A stretch of DNA of 38,188 nt from Actinomycetes bacterium (GCA_023426375.1 JAFAAV010000049.1:1-38188); one strand, 5' to 3'; shown: positions 25,028-33,654, numbered from the stretch's first letter. A program made the numbers and translations. The notes: generated by a model not told the origin, from the sequence alone.

Positions 25028-25498
25028 CTACTGCTCGCTGCGCGTGGCGCGCACCGGGTGGCCGGACAGGATGGAAATCCGATTGAATGCGTTGATCGCG
25101 ATGGCTGACCACTGCAGAGCGGAGAACTGCTTGTCCGTCAGGGTTTCCCGGGCGGCGGTCAGATCCTGGTGCAGCGTGGCGTGATCCAACTCGGTAGTCG
25201 CCTCGGCAATGGTCAGCGCGGAACGTTCCAGCGGGCTGAACACCTGCGTGTCCCGCCAGGCAGGAAGAACGGCCAGCTGCTGATCGGTGACGCCCGCCTC
25301 ACGTGCCTGACGAACGTGCAGATTCAGGCAGTATGCGCAGCCGTTGATCTGCGAAACTCTCACGTTGAGAAGCTCCGTGACAGAACGCGGGATCTCGGCT
25401 TCTTCATTGGCGGCGGCTACCTTGCGCGAGAACGCGTTGATGGCTCGCCAACTGCCGGGATCAGATTTGTCCAGGAAGAAATGTTCGTGTGTGTTCAC
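25028..25498 (-). CDS. AhpD-like carboxymuconolactone-decarboxylase family protein
   Basis: A 156-residue helical protein of the CMD/AhpD family. The redox motif CxxC with following histidine is in NGCAYCLNLHVRQAREAG, preceded by PRSVTELLNVRVSQI. Members act as peroxidase-type disulphide reductases in oxidative-stress defence. I prefer the GTG at 25498 (MNTHEHFFLDKSDPGSW), which matches the usual N-terminus of this subgroup; the ATG at 25546 would add 16 residues. The ribosome-binding site is weak either way. It is divergent from cardiolipin synthase. Confidence 0.82.
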   Translation of the reverse strand: MNTHEHFFLDKSDPGSWRAINAFSRKVAAANEEAEIPRSVTELLNVRVSQINGCAYCLNLHVRQAREAGVTDQQLAVLPAWRDTQVFSPLERSALTIAEATTELDHATLHQDLTAARETLTDKQFSALQWSAIAINAFNRISILSGHPVRATRSEQ

Positions 25499-25612
25499 AT
25501 CCGTGCTAACGCATTCCGTGGCAACTAAATTTCGTGTCAGGCCCATGCCTGGACCCCGCGGTGTTCGGGTCTGTCCAAGCAATCCCTGAGCCTGCCCCAG
25601 TAGGCTGGACGT

Positions 25613-26872
25613 ATGAAGACCAGAGCTGCTGCCGCCCACCGCAAGGGACGTTCCTTCCTGTTCAAGACGGGAGTGGTCGCAGTCGGCTCGCTGGCCGCCG
25701 CCCAGGCCACCGTGATTGCATCTCTGGCCGGGCTGGACTGGTGGAAACACCGCGACCGTAAAGTCCGCGAGGCACCTCGCCCGGGTACCTTCACCGCCCA
25801 GGTGGAGGACTCGGAGCTGAGTATTTACACCTCAGGTGACAGCGTCTACGACGACATGCTCGAGGCGATCAACGGCGCCAAGGAATCCATTCACATGGAG
25901 ACCTTCATCTGGAAGAACGATGAAGTGGGTCAGCGGTTCCTGGACGCCCTCAACGCCGCAGCCGATCGCGGTGTTGACGTGTACGTGATCTATGACGGCT
26001 TCGCCAACATGGTGATCCCCAAGTCCTTCTACACGTTCTCGGACAAAGTTCATGTGTTCCGCATGCCCGCCGTGCGTCGTAAGTGGTGGCGCGGCATCCT
26101 GCGTTACTCGGGGTTCAACCACTCCAAGATCCTGGTGGTTGACGACAACATCGGCTTCGTGGGTGGTTACAACATCGGTTCGATGTATGCCAACCAATGG
26201 CGAGACACTCACGTCCGCGAGATTGGCCCAGCTGTGTGGGGGCTGCGGAATTCCATCACTCGGGTGTGGAACGAAGGACGGCACGTCGAGGACCAGATCG
26301 AATGGGTACCCCCGCAGAACTGGGATCCTGAGGTGCGCGTTGCCGCTAACCTCCCGGTCCAGCTCGTCTACCCGATCCGTCACTTGTACTTGAGCGCCAT
26401 TGAGCGCGCCAAGGACCACATCTGGATCACCACGCCGTACTTCATTCCGGACCAGCAGATTCTGGAGGCCCTCATGGCAGCCTCCAAACGCGGGGTGGAC
26501 GTGAAGGTCATGGTTCCCAAGGACTCCAACCACATCCTGGCGGACTGGGTGTCCCGCGGGTTCTACGGCCAGCTCTTGGACGCCGGCGTGACCATCCTGT
26601 TGTATGCGGCGTCCATGATTCATGCCAAGACCGCCACGATCGACGGCGAGTGGTCCACCGTGGGAACCGCCAACATCGACCGTTTGTCGCTCTCGTTCAA
26701 CTACGAGACGAACGTGGAGATCGTGGACCCGGACTTCGCCGCGGAGATGGAAAAGGTCTTCGAAGCAGACACCGAGCACTGCGAAATTCTCAGCTCACCG
26801 CGCTGGCGTGATCGTCACCCCATGGCGCGGTTCGCTGAGACCGTGCTGATTCCGCTGCGCCCGATTCTCTAA
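25613..26872 (+). CDS. Cardiolipin synthase-type phospholipase D
   Basis: A 419-residue membrane-associated phosphatidyltransferase with two HKD motifs. The first is FNHSKILVVDDN (H170, K172) followed by GFVGGYNIG, the second MIHAKTATIDGEW (H338, K340) followed by GTANIDRLS. It starts with a basic stretch and one hydrophobic segment (about 18-40), which probably anchors it. It joins two phosphatidylglycerols into cardiolipin and glycerol. It is convergent with nadE, with only 19 nt between the stops. Confidence 0.9.
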   Translation: MKTRAAAAHRKGRSFLFKTGVVAVGSLAAAQATVIASLAGLDWWKHRDRKVREAPRPGTFTAQVEDSELSIYTSGDSVYDDMLEAINGAKESIHMETFIWKNDEVGQRFLDALNAAADRGVDVYVIYDGFANMVIPKSFYTFSDKVHVFRMPAVRRKWWRGILRYSGFNHSKILVVDDNIGFVGGYNIGSMYANQWRDTHVREIGPAVWGLRNSITRVWNEGRHVEDQIEWVPPQNWDPEVRVAANLPVQLVYPIRHLYLSAIERAKDHIWITTPYFIPDQQILEALMAASKRGVDVKVMVPKDSNHILADWVSRGFYGQLLDAGVTILLYAASMIHAKTATIDGEWSTVGTANIDRLSLSFNYETNVEIVDPDFAAEMEKVFEADTEHCEILSSPRWRDRHPMARFAETVLIPLRPIL

Positions 26873-26891
26873 TCTGGCCGCTGCCGCGCGG

Positions 26892-27713
26892 TCAGCGCCA
26901 CCACTCATCAGCCGGGGTCACCGGCACGGTGCGCTTGTGGCGTGAACGCAGGAAGATCGTTTCCAAACGTTCGGCAACGACGGAAGCGATCTCCTTGCCC
27001 TCCAGATAATCGTCGATGTCGTTGTACGTCAGCCCCAGTTCGTCCTCGTCCGTGCGGCCGGGGTTGTCGTCCAGAAGGTCCGCGGTGGGCACCTTGGAGA
27101 TCAACGGCTCCGGCGCCCCCAAGTACTGGAGCAGCTGTCGGTTCTGACGCTTGTTCAGCCCACCCAGCGGCAACAGATCCGCGCCACCGTCACCGAACTT
27201 GGTGAAGAACCCGGTCACCGATTCCGCGGCATGGTCCGTTCCGATCACCAACAGGTTGTTGTCCCCGCCGACGGCGTACTGGGCCGTCATCCGCACCCTC
27301 GCCTTCGTATTTCCGCGCGTGAAATCGGTCAGTTCCGCCTCGGTGGCCGACTCGTAGGCCTCTTCGAAACCGCGCACGGCCGGAGCAACGTCGTACGTAA
27401 TGGTTCGATCCGGGGTAATAAAAGCGAGTGCGGCTTGGGCATCGGCTTCGTCGTGCTGCACACCGTGCGGCAGTCGCATGGCCACGAACTGGGCCTCACT
27501 GCCTTCGGCGCGAATTTTCTCCACCGCCATCTGAGCCAGCTTGCCGGCCAGCGTGGAATCCACCCCGCCGCTGATGCCCAGGACGAAGCCCTTGGTATGG
27601 GTGGCCTTGAGGTAGTCGCACAGGAAGTCCACCCTGCGGTCGACTTCTGCGGCGGGGTCGATCTGCGGTTTCACACCGAGTTCGGAAATGATCTGAGCCT
27701 GCAATTCGCGCAT
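26892..27713 (-). CDS. nadE: NAD+ synthetase, ammonia-dependent
   Basis: A 273-residue enzyme that amidates deamido-NAD+ with ATP and ammonia in the last step of NAD synthesis. The PP-loop motif is VLGISGGVDSTLAGKLAQ, followed by LPHGVQHDEADAQ and GTDHAAESVTGFFTKFGDGGADLLPL. The C-terminal signature HKRTVPVTP is present. There is no glutaminase domain. I choose the ATG at 27713 (MRELQAQIISELG), which gives the usual family length; a GTG at 27761 would add 16 residues and cannot be excluded. It is divergent from the enoyl-CoA hydratase gene. Confidence 0.92.
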   Translation of the reverse strand: MRELQAQIISELGVKPQIDPAAEVDRRVDFLCDYLKATHTKGFVLGISGGVDSTLAGKLAQMAVEKIRAEGSEAQFVAMRLPHGVQHDEADAQAALAFITPDRTITYDVAPAVRGFEEAYESATEAELTDFTRGNTKARVRMTAQYAVGGDNNLLVIGTDHAAESVTGFFTKFGDGGADLLPLGGLNKRQNRQLLQYLGAPEPLISKVPTADLLDDNPGRTDEDELGLTYNDIDDYLEGKEIASVVAERLETIFLRSRHKRTVPVTPADEWWR

Positions 27714-27809
27714 GCGGTCATGGTAGTACTCGCATGTTTCCGCGGTGTGACGTGCCTTCACACTCTGCTTTTCAAGGTTGGTTCAAAGCCCACATGAGAT
27801 GCTGGTCAC

Positions 27810-28595
27810 ATGAGCGAAAACACCGAGTACGAGACCATTTTGGTAAGCCGTGACGGCCGCGTCGGCGTGATCACCCTGAATCGCCCCAAGGCGCTCAACG
27901 CCTTGAACGAGCAGACCATGAACGACGTGGTTGCCGCTGCCACCGAGCTCGACCGCGACCCGGATATCGGCGCGATCGTGCTTACCGGTTCCGAGAAGGC
28001 CTTTGCCGCGGGTGCTGACATCAAGGAAATGGCCACCAAGTCCGCGGCCGAGATGTACCGCGTGGACTTCTTCTCGCCGTGGGACGCTTTCGCCCGCCTG
28101 CGCACCCCCAAGATCGCAGCCGTTGCCGGTTACGCCTTGGGTGGTGGCTGCGAGCTGGCCATGATGTGCGACCTGATCATCGCCGCGGACACCGCGAAAT
28201 TCGGTCAGCCCGAGATCAACCTGGGCGTCATCCCCGGTATGGGCGGCACCCAGCGCCTCACTCGCGCCATCGGCAAGGCCAAGGCCATGGACATGATCCT
28301 CACGGCCCGTCAGATGGACGCCGAGGAAGCCGAGCGTTCCGGCCTGGTCGCCCGAGTTGTCCCGGCCGACCAGCTGTTGGACACCGCCAACGACGTCGCT
28401 CGCACCATTGCAGGGCTCTCCAAGCCTGTTGCTCAGCACGCCGTGGAAGCAGTCAACGCGGCCTACGAAACCACTCTCCAGCAGGGCGTGCAGTACGAGC
28501 GTCGTGTGTTCCACGGCCTGTTCTCGACCGCCGACCAGAAGGAAGGCATGACCGCCTTCAGCGAGAAGCGCAAGGCCAATTTCACGCACGAGTAA
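27810..28595 (+). CDS. Enoyl-CoA hydratase
   Basis: A 261-residue crotonase-fold enzyme that hydrates trans-2-enoyl-CoA in beta-oxidation. The oxyanion-hole segments are FAAGADIKEM and ALGGGCELAMMCD. Catalytic glutamates are in GGGCELAM and GQPEINLGVIPGMGGT. Length and motifs fit EchA-type hydratases. It stands alone, followed by a gene-free inverted-repeat region. Confidence 0.92.
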   Translation: MSENTEYETILVSRDGRVGVITLNRPKALNALNEQTMNDVVAAATELDRDPDIGAIVLTGSEKAFAAGADIKEMATKSAAEMYRVDFFSPWDAFARLRTPKIAAVAGYALGGGCELAMMCDLIIAADTAKFGQPEINLGVIPGMGGTQRLTRAIGKAKAMDMILTARQMDAEEAERSGLVARVVPADQLLDTANDVARTIAGLSKPVAQHAVEAVNAAYETTLQQGVQYERRVFHGLFSTADQKEGMTAFSEKRKANFTHE

Positions 28596-28606
28596 GTCTG
28601 TAGTTG

Positions 28607-28790
28607 CGCGACAGGACCCGTTCACTGAGGCACGTTCTTCGGGGAGGACATACTCCCGAAAAACCGTTGACCAGTGGACGGGTTTTGCGTTGCCGCGTCC
28701 CGCTATCCAGCGAAGCGTTGCACTGGTACACGGTTTTCGAAGGGTATGTGCCCCGCAGAGACCGTGCACGGATGAACGCCCCTTCCTCGT
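28607..28790. repeat. Gene-free imperfect inverted-repeat region
   Basis: The gap between the hydratase and the MarR gene (about 300 nt) has no plausible gene. It has long imperfect inverted arms, roughly 28611-28680 and 28717-28786. The best-matching parts are ACATACTCCC/GGGTATGT, GAAAAACCG/CGGTTTTC, ACCAGTG/CACTGGT and GTTCA/TGAAC. The layout recalls the paired inverted units beside the two nuclease-like genes, but no such gene is present. Confidence 0.7.
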
Positions 28791-28897
28791 GCGGTTTGGA
28801 CTCCACAGGCCATTGCGAACGGACCAAAGTACTTTCGGTGTGCACATTCTCGTGGGTGGGCTGCGCGTGAGACCTCGCCGATTGGTTCTCTTGACTC

Positions 28898-29314
28898 ATG
28901 CGAGTGGTGGATGTGTATCGGTTGTCTCGGAGGCTCAAGGAGCTGGCGGATGCGGCGGTGCCCGCTGAGGGGGATGGCCGACTCAAGCCTGGGGAAATGG
29001 AGGTGATGAATTACCTCGCGGAGAACCCGGGGGATTCGGTCAGTGGAATTGCGCGAGGGACGCGCTTGTCCAAGAGCTTGGTGTCCAGATACGTGAGAGA
29101 ACTCCACGGAGTGGGGCTCGTGGAGTATCAAGCCGACTGTTTCGACGCGCGGTTCAAGATGATCGAACTCTCGGAATCAGCGCGGCGGGAGATCCAGCTG
29201 CGAGCGGAAGTGTCCGTGCAATTTGCACTGTACGAGCACGAGCCGTGGCTGTCCTACAAACAACAGCGTGATGCCCTTGACCTCATGAAGTCGTTGGCGG
29301 ACATTCTTCGGTGA
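28898..29314 (+). CDS. MarR-type transcriptional regulator
   Basis: A 138-residue winged-helix protein. The recognition region is GEMEVMNYLAENPGDSVSGIA followed by TRLSKSLVSRYVRELHGVGLVEY and the wing DCFDARFKMIELSES. It probably acts as a dimeric repressor; the ligand and target genes are unknown. It follows the inverted-repeat region without a clear ribosome-binding site. It may control nearby genes, including the molybdate operon 93 nt downstream, but nothing shows this. Confidence 0.85.
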   Translation: MRVVDVYRLSRRLKELADAAVPAEGDGRLKPGEMEVMNYLAENPGDSVSGIARGTRLSKSLVSRYVRELHGVGLVEYQADCFDARFKMIELSESARREIQLRAEVSVQFALYEHEPWLSYKQQRDALDLMKSLADILR

Positions 29315-29349
29315 CAGCGGTAGATCGGGCTGCGTGAGGGACCGTTTTG

Positions 29350-29396
29350 ATCCGAATTTACGGATCCTTTCGCAGATTAAGCCCGTAAATGCGGAT
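29350..29396. promoter_or_regulatory. Operator and leaderless promoter of the molybdate operon
   Basis: ATCCGAATTTACGG (29350-29363) and CCGTAAATGCGGAT (29383-29396) are inverted copies with one mismatch, 19 nt apart. The second abuts a TAGGCT -10 box (29396-29401) placed to start transcription at the ATG at 29408. The site is well placed for binding by the HTH-Mop protein encoded next, i.e. autoregulation by molybdate. Confidence 0.65.
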
Positions 29397-29407
29397 AGGC
29401 TCGGCGC

Positions 29408-29809
29408 ATGACTTTGTTGCGGGTGGCTGATGCGGCGCTGTTCTTGGGTGTCAGTGATGACACGGTCCGTCGGTGGATCGATCAGGGCACGCTCACGCGT
29501 CAGCAGAACGCTTCCGGCCACGCAGTGGTGGAAGGGGTCGAGTTGGCCGAGTTGGCCAAACGCAATGCGGTCAACCCCAGAGATCCCAATAGCGGTAAGG
29601 GATCGGCGCGAAACCGGCTGGTCGGATTGGTGACGTCGGTGACCTCGGACAGGGTGATGTCACAGGTGGAAATGCAGTGCGGCCCTCACCGGATCGTCTC
29701 GCTGATGAGCACGGAAGCCGTCCATGAACTGGGGCTCGAACCGGGGTCGGTGGCCACGGCGGTGGTCAAGGCCACCACAGTCATCGTCGAGTCCGGGGAC
29801 TTTTCGTGA
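29408..29809 (+). CDS. Molybdate-sensing HTH-Mop regulator
   Basis: A 133-residue protein with an N-terminal excisionase/MerR-type helix-turn-helix (MTLLRVADAALFLGVSDDTVRRWIDQG) and a C-terminal Mop/TOBE domain (about 66-130; RNRLVGLVTSVTSDRVMSQVEM, LGLEPGSVATAVVKATTVIVE). Mop domains bind molybdate or tungstate oxyanions. It is first in the operon, its stop overlaps the modA start (GTGA), and it is likely leaderless. It probably represses the operon when molybdate is plentiful. Confidence 0.9.
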   Translation: MTLLRVADAALFLGVSDDTVRRWIDQGTLTRQQNASGHAVVEGVELAELAKRNAVNPRDPNSGKGSARNRLVGLVTSVTSDRVMSQVEMQCGPHRIVSLMSTEAVHELGLEPGSVATAVVKATTVIVESGDFS

Positions 29810-30600
29810 GCCGCCGAGCGGGACTCGCTCTGCTGAGCGGGGTGACGGCATTACTTCTCACGGCGTGCGGAACTGGTCAAGGAAGTGACGGAAGTGCGCG
29901 CGAGAACGGGGGAGCGACGTCGTCGGAGGGGGCGCTGACGGTGTATGCGGCGGCGTCGTTGACCGAGAGCTTTAATCGGCTGGCCGAGGAATTCGAGGCA
30001 GAGCACCCGGGCGTGGAAGTCATGGTGGATTACGGCGGATCGACCGGGCTGGGGCAGCGGTTGCAGGAGGGCGCGCGGGCGGATGTGTTTGCGTCCGCGG
30101 ATGAACGGACCATGGATCGGCTGGTGGAGTCGAGCCTGGCCACCGAGGAACCGGAAATTTTTGCGAGCAACACCCTCACGCTTGTGGTCCCGGAGGGTAA
30201 CCCCGCCGGTATCTCTGGACTGGATGACCTGAGTACTGACGGCGTGAATTTCGTCCGCTGCGCGCCCGAGGTGCCGTGTGGAGCGGCCGCGGACGAGCTC
30301 GAAGAAGCGAATGGCGTGGAACTCAACCCGGTGAGTTCGGAACATTCGGTGACGGATGTTTTGGGGAAGGTCACGTCAGGTCAGGCGGACGCCGGTCTCG
30401 TGTACGTGACGGATGCCAAGGCCGCGGGGGACCGGGTCGAGGCGATTGAGGTGCCGCATGCGCATGACGTGGTCAACCGGTACCCGGTGGCGACGTTCCC
30501 GGATTCGCCTAACTCGGCTGCTGCGAAGGAGTTCGTCGAGTTCCTCATGAGTGAGCGCGGCCAAGCGATCTTGCGGGACGAGGGGTTCGGTGCGCCATGA
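29806..30600 (+). CDS. modA: Molybdate ABC transporter substrate-binding lipoprotein
   Basis: A 264-residue extracytoplasmic lipoprotein. The signal peptide MSRRAGLALLSGVTALLLTAC has its lipobox cysteine at residue 21, followed by a G/S/E-rich linker. The ModA fold begins LTVYAAASLTESFNRLAEEFE and includes GSTGLGQRLQEGARADVFASA, LTLVVPEGNPAG and AGLVYVTDAKAAG. It captures molybdate for ModBC. The GTG start overlaps the regulator gene by four bases and its TGA overlaps the modBC ATG. Confidence 0.94.
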   Translation: MSRRAGLALLSGVTALLLTACGTGQGSDGSARENGGATSSEGALTVYAAASLTESFNRLAEEFEAEHPGVEVMVDYGGSTGLGQRLQEGARADVFASADERTMDRLVESSLATEEPEIFASNTLTLVVPEGNPAGISGLDDLSTDGVNFVRCAPEVPCGAAADELEEANGVELNPVSSEHSVTDVLGKVTSGQADAGLVYVTDAKAAGDRVEAIEVPHAHDVVNRYPVATFPDSPNSAAAKEFVEFLMSERGQAILRDEGFGAP

Positions 30601-32309
30601 TGCGCGATCGCTTCCGGACGGTGCCCGGGTGGGTGTTGGTCCCCGCGCTGTTCGGGGCGTTGTTCGTCCTCTTGCCTCTGATGGGCATGCTGTTGCGGGT
30701 GGATTGGCCGAACCTGTGGGGTTTGCTGACATCTGAATCGTCACTCACGGCGCTCGGGTTGAGTGTGCGGACCGCGCTGATCTCCACGGTGCTGTGTGTG
30801 GTGCTGGGCTGCCCGCTCGCGTTGGTCCTGGCCAGGGTGCAGTTACCGGGGCTGCGGATTGTGCGATCCTTGGTGCTCCTGCCGCTCGTGCTGCCACCGG
30901 TGGTGGGCGGTATTGCCTTGCTGTACACGTTCGGGCGACTGGGGTTCGTGGGCCAGCAGTTGGAAGCACTTGGGATTTCGATTGCCTTCTCCACGACCGC
31001 GGTGGTGCTTGCGCAGACGTTCGTGGCGTTGCCGTTCTTGGTCGTATCCCTCGAAGGGGCTTTGCGAACGGCGGGAACCCGTTACGAGCAAGTCGCCGCC
31101 GGCCTGGGTGCATCACCCACGGTTGCACTAAGACGAATCACGCTGCCGTTGGTGGCTCCGGCTATTGCCTCCGGGGCGGCACTCTCATTCGCGCGGTGTT
31201 TGGGGGAGTTCGGTGCGACCCTGACGTTCGCCGGAAGTATGCAGGGTGTCACGCGCACGCTGCCGCTCGAGATCTATCTGCAGCGTGAAACGGACCCGGA
31301 TGCCGCCATTGCGCTGTCGCTCTTGCTGGTGCTCGTAGCGGTGGCCGTCGTGGGGGCCTCGGCCCCCGCTCGACGACGCCGCGGCGCCGGCTTCCGCGCG
31401 GGCCTGTTCGGCTGGGTGCGGGATGCTGGACGGCCCGTACGAGGTGTAACTGATGCGGATGGGGCTGCTACCTCACCCGTGACGGCTCGAGGAGCCACCG
31501 CTGATCGAGGCAGCAGGGAATCCTCTCGATCCGAGGCGCTGTCGGGCCGTGGCGAGATGCCGGATCCTCAGGCGGGCCCGGAAGCTGGGCGGAAGGGCCA
31601 CAACGGGTTGGAAGCGCGCGTGGTCGTGGAAGCTCGGGGCGTCGATGCCGAACTTCGGGCTGATTGTGGACAGACTGTGGCTCTGATCGGGCCCAACGGT
31701 GTGGGTAAATCTACGGTGTTCGCCGTCATCGCGGGTCTGCTGGCACCTGACCGAGGGCGGGTGCGGGTGGCGGGGCGCGACGTCGTCGACCTCGGAGGCG
31801 GTGGCAGCGGCAAGTGGACACCGACGCACCGTCGGGGCGTGGCCCTGATGGCGCAGGAACCGTTGTTGTTCCCTCACCTGAGTGTGCTGGAGAACGTCGC
31901 CTTCGGGCCGCGGTGCAAGGGGGCCGGCCGGGACGCTTCTGGACGGTTGGCCCACCGGTGGCTGAGCGAGACGGGCGTGGATCAGTTCGCTGATCGTCAC
32001 CCTGAGCAACTCTCCGGTGGTCAGGCGCAGCGCGTTGCGATCGCGAGGGTGTTGGCGGCGGAGCCGGAGCTGGTGCTGCTGGATGAACCTCTGAGCGCAC
32101 TAGATGTCTCGGCCCGTCCAGAAATCCGGAAGGTTCTTCGGCGCGTGCTCGCGGACAGAACCGCGGTGATCATCACGCACGATCCGGAGGACGTGGCACA
32201 GTTGGCGGATTCCACGGTGAGGCTGGGGCCGGTCGGAAGCGAACAGAAGGATCGCGGCAGCATCAACCCCGGTGGTTCAAGCTCGGGTGACTCTGCGACG
32301 CGTGCTTGA
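30597..32309 (+). CDS. modBC: Fused molybdate permease-ATPase (ModBC)
   Basis: A 570-residue fusion. ModB permease occupies about 1-255, with five or six membrane segments and the EAA loop EQVAAGLGASPTVALRRITLP (164-184). A charged, low-complexity linker runs 256-340. ModC ATPase is 341-540: Walker A GPNGVGKS (365-372), Q-loop Q420, signature LSGGQAQR (472), Walker B LVLLDEP (492-498) and H528. The usual C-terminal TOBE/Mop domain of ModC is absent; the Mop function is in the separate regulator. The linker DNA contains a perfect GGGGGCC-tc-GGCCCCC palindrome (31352-31367) and a dispersed GACGACGCCGC word (31372-31382), traces that may mark how the two genes were joined. Confidence 0.92.
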   Translation: MMRDRFRTVPGWVLVPALFGALFVLLPLMGMLLRVDWPNLWGLLTSESSLTALGLSVRTALISTVLCVVLGCPLALVLARVQLPGLRIVRSLVLLPLVLPPVVGGIALLYTFGRLGFVGQQLEALGISIAFSTTAVVLAQTFVALPFLVVSLEGALRTAGTRYEQVAAGLGASPTVALRRITLPLVAPAIASGAALSFARCLGEFGATLTFAGSMQGVTRTLPLEIYLQRETDPDAAIALSLLLVLVAVAVVGASAPARRRRGAGFRAGLFGWVRDAGRPVRGVTDADGAATSPVTARGATADRGSRESSRSEALSGRGEMPDPQAGPEAGRKGHNGLEARVVVEARGVDAELRADCGQTVALIGPNGVGKSTVFAVIAGLLAPDRGRVRVAGRDVVDLGGGGSGKWTPTHRRGVALMAQEPLLFPHLSVLENVAFGPRCKGAGRDASGRLAHRWLSETGVDQFADRHPEQLSGGQAQRVAIARVLAAEPELVLLDEPLSALDVSARPEIRKVLRRVLADRTAVIITHDPEDVAQLADSTVRLGPVGSEQKDRGSINPGGSSSGDSATRA

Positions 32310-32912
32310 ATGACCAGCATGTCGCACGTGAAAACTGTTCCTGACTGGGCTCGATGGGCGTCGGAGATCTTTCAGCCGCCGTTGGTTCTGGCTGCACTGC
32401 TCCTGGTGCTCCCGTGGGGTGCGAACCCAGGACCGTGGTCGTTGCTCTGGGGCCTGGCGGCCGCGTTCATCGTGTGTGGAATACCGCTGACCGTAGTGCT
32501 TCTGCTGGTCCGGCGTGGAGTATTGACCGATCACCACGTGAGTGAAAAAGCCCATCGGAGACCAGTAATGATCGGAACCCTGGTCATGGTGGTGGGGTTC
32601 CTGGTTGCGACCCTGTATTTCAGTGGACCGGTGGAGATCGTAGGACTGCTGGCTTCGACCGTCTTGGCAGGCACTTTGCTGGCCGTAGTGAGTCCGTGGT
32701 GGAAGATCTCGGGTCACGGCATGATGATGGGCGGCACCGTGGTGGTCCTAACGGTCTCGTGGGGTCCCATCGGAATGTTTTTCATCCCCGTGGCTCTGTT
32801 CGTGAGTTGGAGCCGCACGAAACTTCAGGCACACAGCGGTTCACAAGTGATTGCGGGCTTTCTCTACGGAGTAGTGGTGCTCGGCGGGATTTACGCCTGG
32901 CTCGTCACGTGA
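32310..32912 (+). CDS. PAP2-like membrane phosphatase
   Basis: A 200-residue integral membrane protein with about six hydrophobic segments. The PAP2 motifs are recognisable: EKAHRRPVM (K...RP), KISGHGMMMGG (SGH) and SRTKLQAHSGSQVIAG (SR...H). The last usually ends HxxxD; here it is HSGSQ. It may dephosphorylate a lipid phosphate such as undecaprenyl diphosphate or phosphatidate, but activity is uncertain. It starts directly after the modBC stop, so it may be co-transcribed without a functional link. It is convergent with the XRE gene, one base between the stops. Confidence 0.72.
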   Translation: MTSMSHVKTVPDWARWASEIFQPPLVLAALLLVLPWGANPGPWSLLWGLAAAFIVCGIPLTVVLLLVRRGVLTDHHVSEKAHRRPVMIGTLVMVVGFLVATLYFSGPVEIVGLLASTVLAGTLLAVVSPWWKISGHGMMMGGTVVVLTVSWGPIGMFFIPVALFVSWSRTKLQAHSGSQVIAGFLYGVVVLGGIYAWLVT

Positions 32913-32913
32913 A

Positions 32914-33135
32914 CTAGGGGTGATCATCCTCTTCCTCGACCCACTCCAGGAGATCCCCGGGCTGACATTCGAGCACACGACACATGGCATCCAGGGTGGA
33001 GAACCGTACGGCCTTGGCACGGCCGTTCTTCAAGACGGCCACGTTCGCCGGAGTGAGGCCCACGCGTTCCGCGAATTCGCCGACGCTCATTTTCCGCTTG
33101 GCCAATTCCACGTCGATGCGCACGATGATGGGCAT
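32914..33135 (-). CDS. XRE-family HTH regulator (YozG-like)
   Basis: A 73-residue single-domain Cro/C1-type helix-turn-helix protein: MPIIVRIDVELAKRKMSVGEFAERVGLTPANVAVLKNG in two visible parts, then RFSTLDAMCRVLECQPGDLLEW. The true start is the ATG at 33135, overlapping the TGA of the DUF2975 gene; the longer frame is not real. DUF2975 plus small XRE gene is a common pair, and the regulator probably controls its own operon. Confidence 0.92.
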   Translation of the reverse strand: MPIIVRIDVELAKRKMSVGEFAERVGLTPANVAVLKNGRAKAVRFSTLDAMCRVLECQPGDLLEWVEEEDDHP

Positions 33136-33614
33136 CAGATCACGGCCTCCATATCGGAGCGAAGTGTAGTGGCCTGGCGCAGAAGTGCTCGCATCACCAC
33201 CATGAGCAGACCCAGCACCGTGACACCCGTCAAGATGAGGAAGAGAAGAAGCGGCAGTCCGGGGTCGTTGGCGTTGAACCCCACGACCAAGAAGACACCC
33301 AACAGCACGGCCCAGCCTGCGGCAATGGCCCACACGATGGCGTCCACCCATTTCAGGGATGACAGGGTGAAGATGCGGTCACTGCTCACCAGAGTCAGCA
33401 ACTTCCACGTGCAGACGACGATGACTTGGGCGCAGAGCACCCAGAACACCGTGATGGCTGTCAGCGGCCACCGGAGGTGTGCCATATCCGGGGACTCTTG
33501 GGCCATATGGGCGAACTGGCCGGGTAATGACATGACCTGTAACAGGACGAGAACTCCGAAGAGTACCGCCAAGAAGATCCTGAGGGGCGTGACCGCCCAG
33601 CGTTCGGAGAGCAT
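33135..33614 (-). CDS. DUF2975 membrane protein
   Basis: A 159-residue protein with four predicted membrane segments (about 12-32, 48-70, 90-115 and 122-145) and the DUF2975 layout. The connecting helix has SSDRIFTLSSLKWVDAI. Its function is unknown; it is translationally coupled to the XRE regulator, and pairs of this type may sense membrane state. The promoter region upstream is unusually AT-rich for this genome. Confidence 0.87.
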   Translation of the reverse strand: MLSERWAVTPLRIFLAVLFGVLVLLQVMSLPGQFAHMAQESPDMAHLRWPLTAITVFWVLCAQVIVVCTWKLLTLVSSDRIFTLSSLKWVDAIVWAIAAGWAVLLGVFLVVGFNANDPGLPLLLFLILTGVTVLGLLMVVMRALLRQATTLRSDMEAVI

Positions 33615-33633
33615 GTATTGAGTTTCAGTTAAA

Positions 33634-33654
33634 ATCTATCGAAAGTCAATAGAT
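33634..33654. promoter_or_regulatory. Candidate operator/promoter of the DUF2975-XRE operon
   Basis: ATCTAT and ATAGAT form a 6-bp inverted repeat with a 9-nt centre, 20 nt upstream of the DUF2975 start. A TTGACT (minus strand) lies inside it and could be the -35 box. XRE autoregulation is likely. Confidence 0.5.

Noticed and set aside
28604..28870. Short frames on both strands in the inverted-repeat region
   Set aside because: They encode the repeat arms themselves and have no start signal or homology that I recognise.
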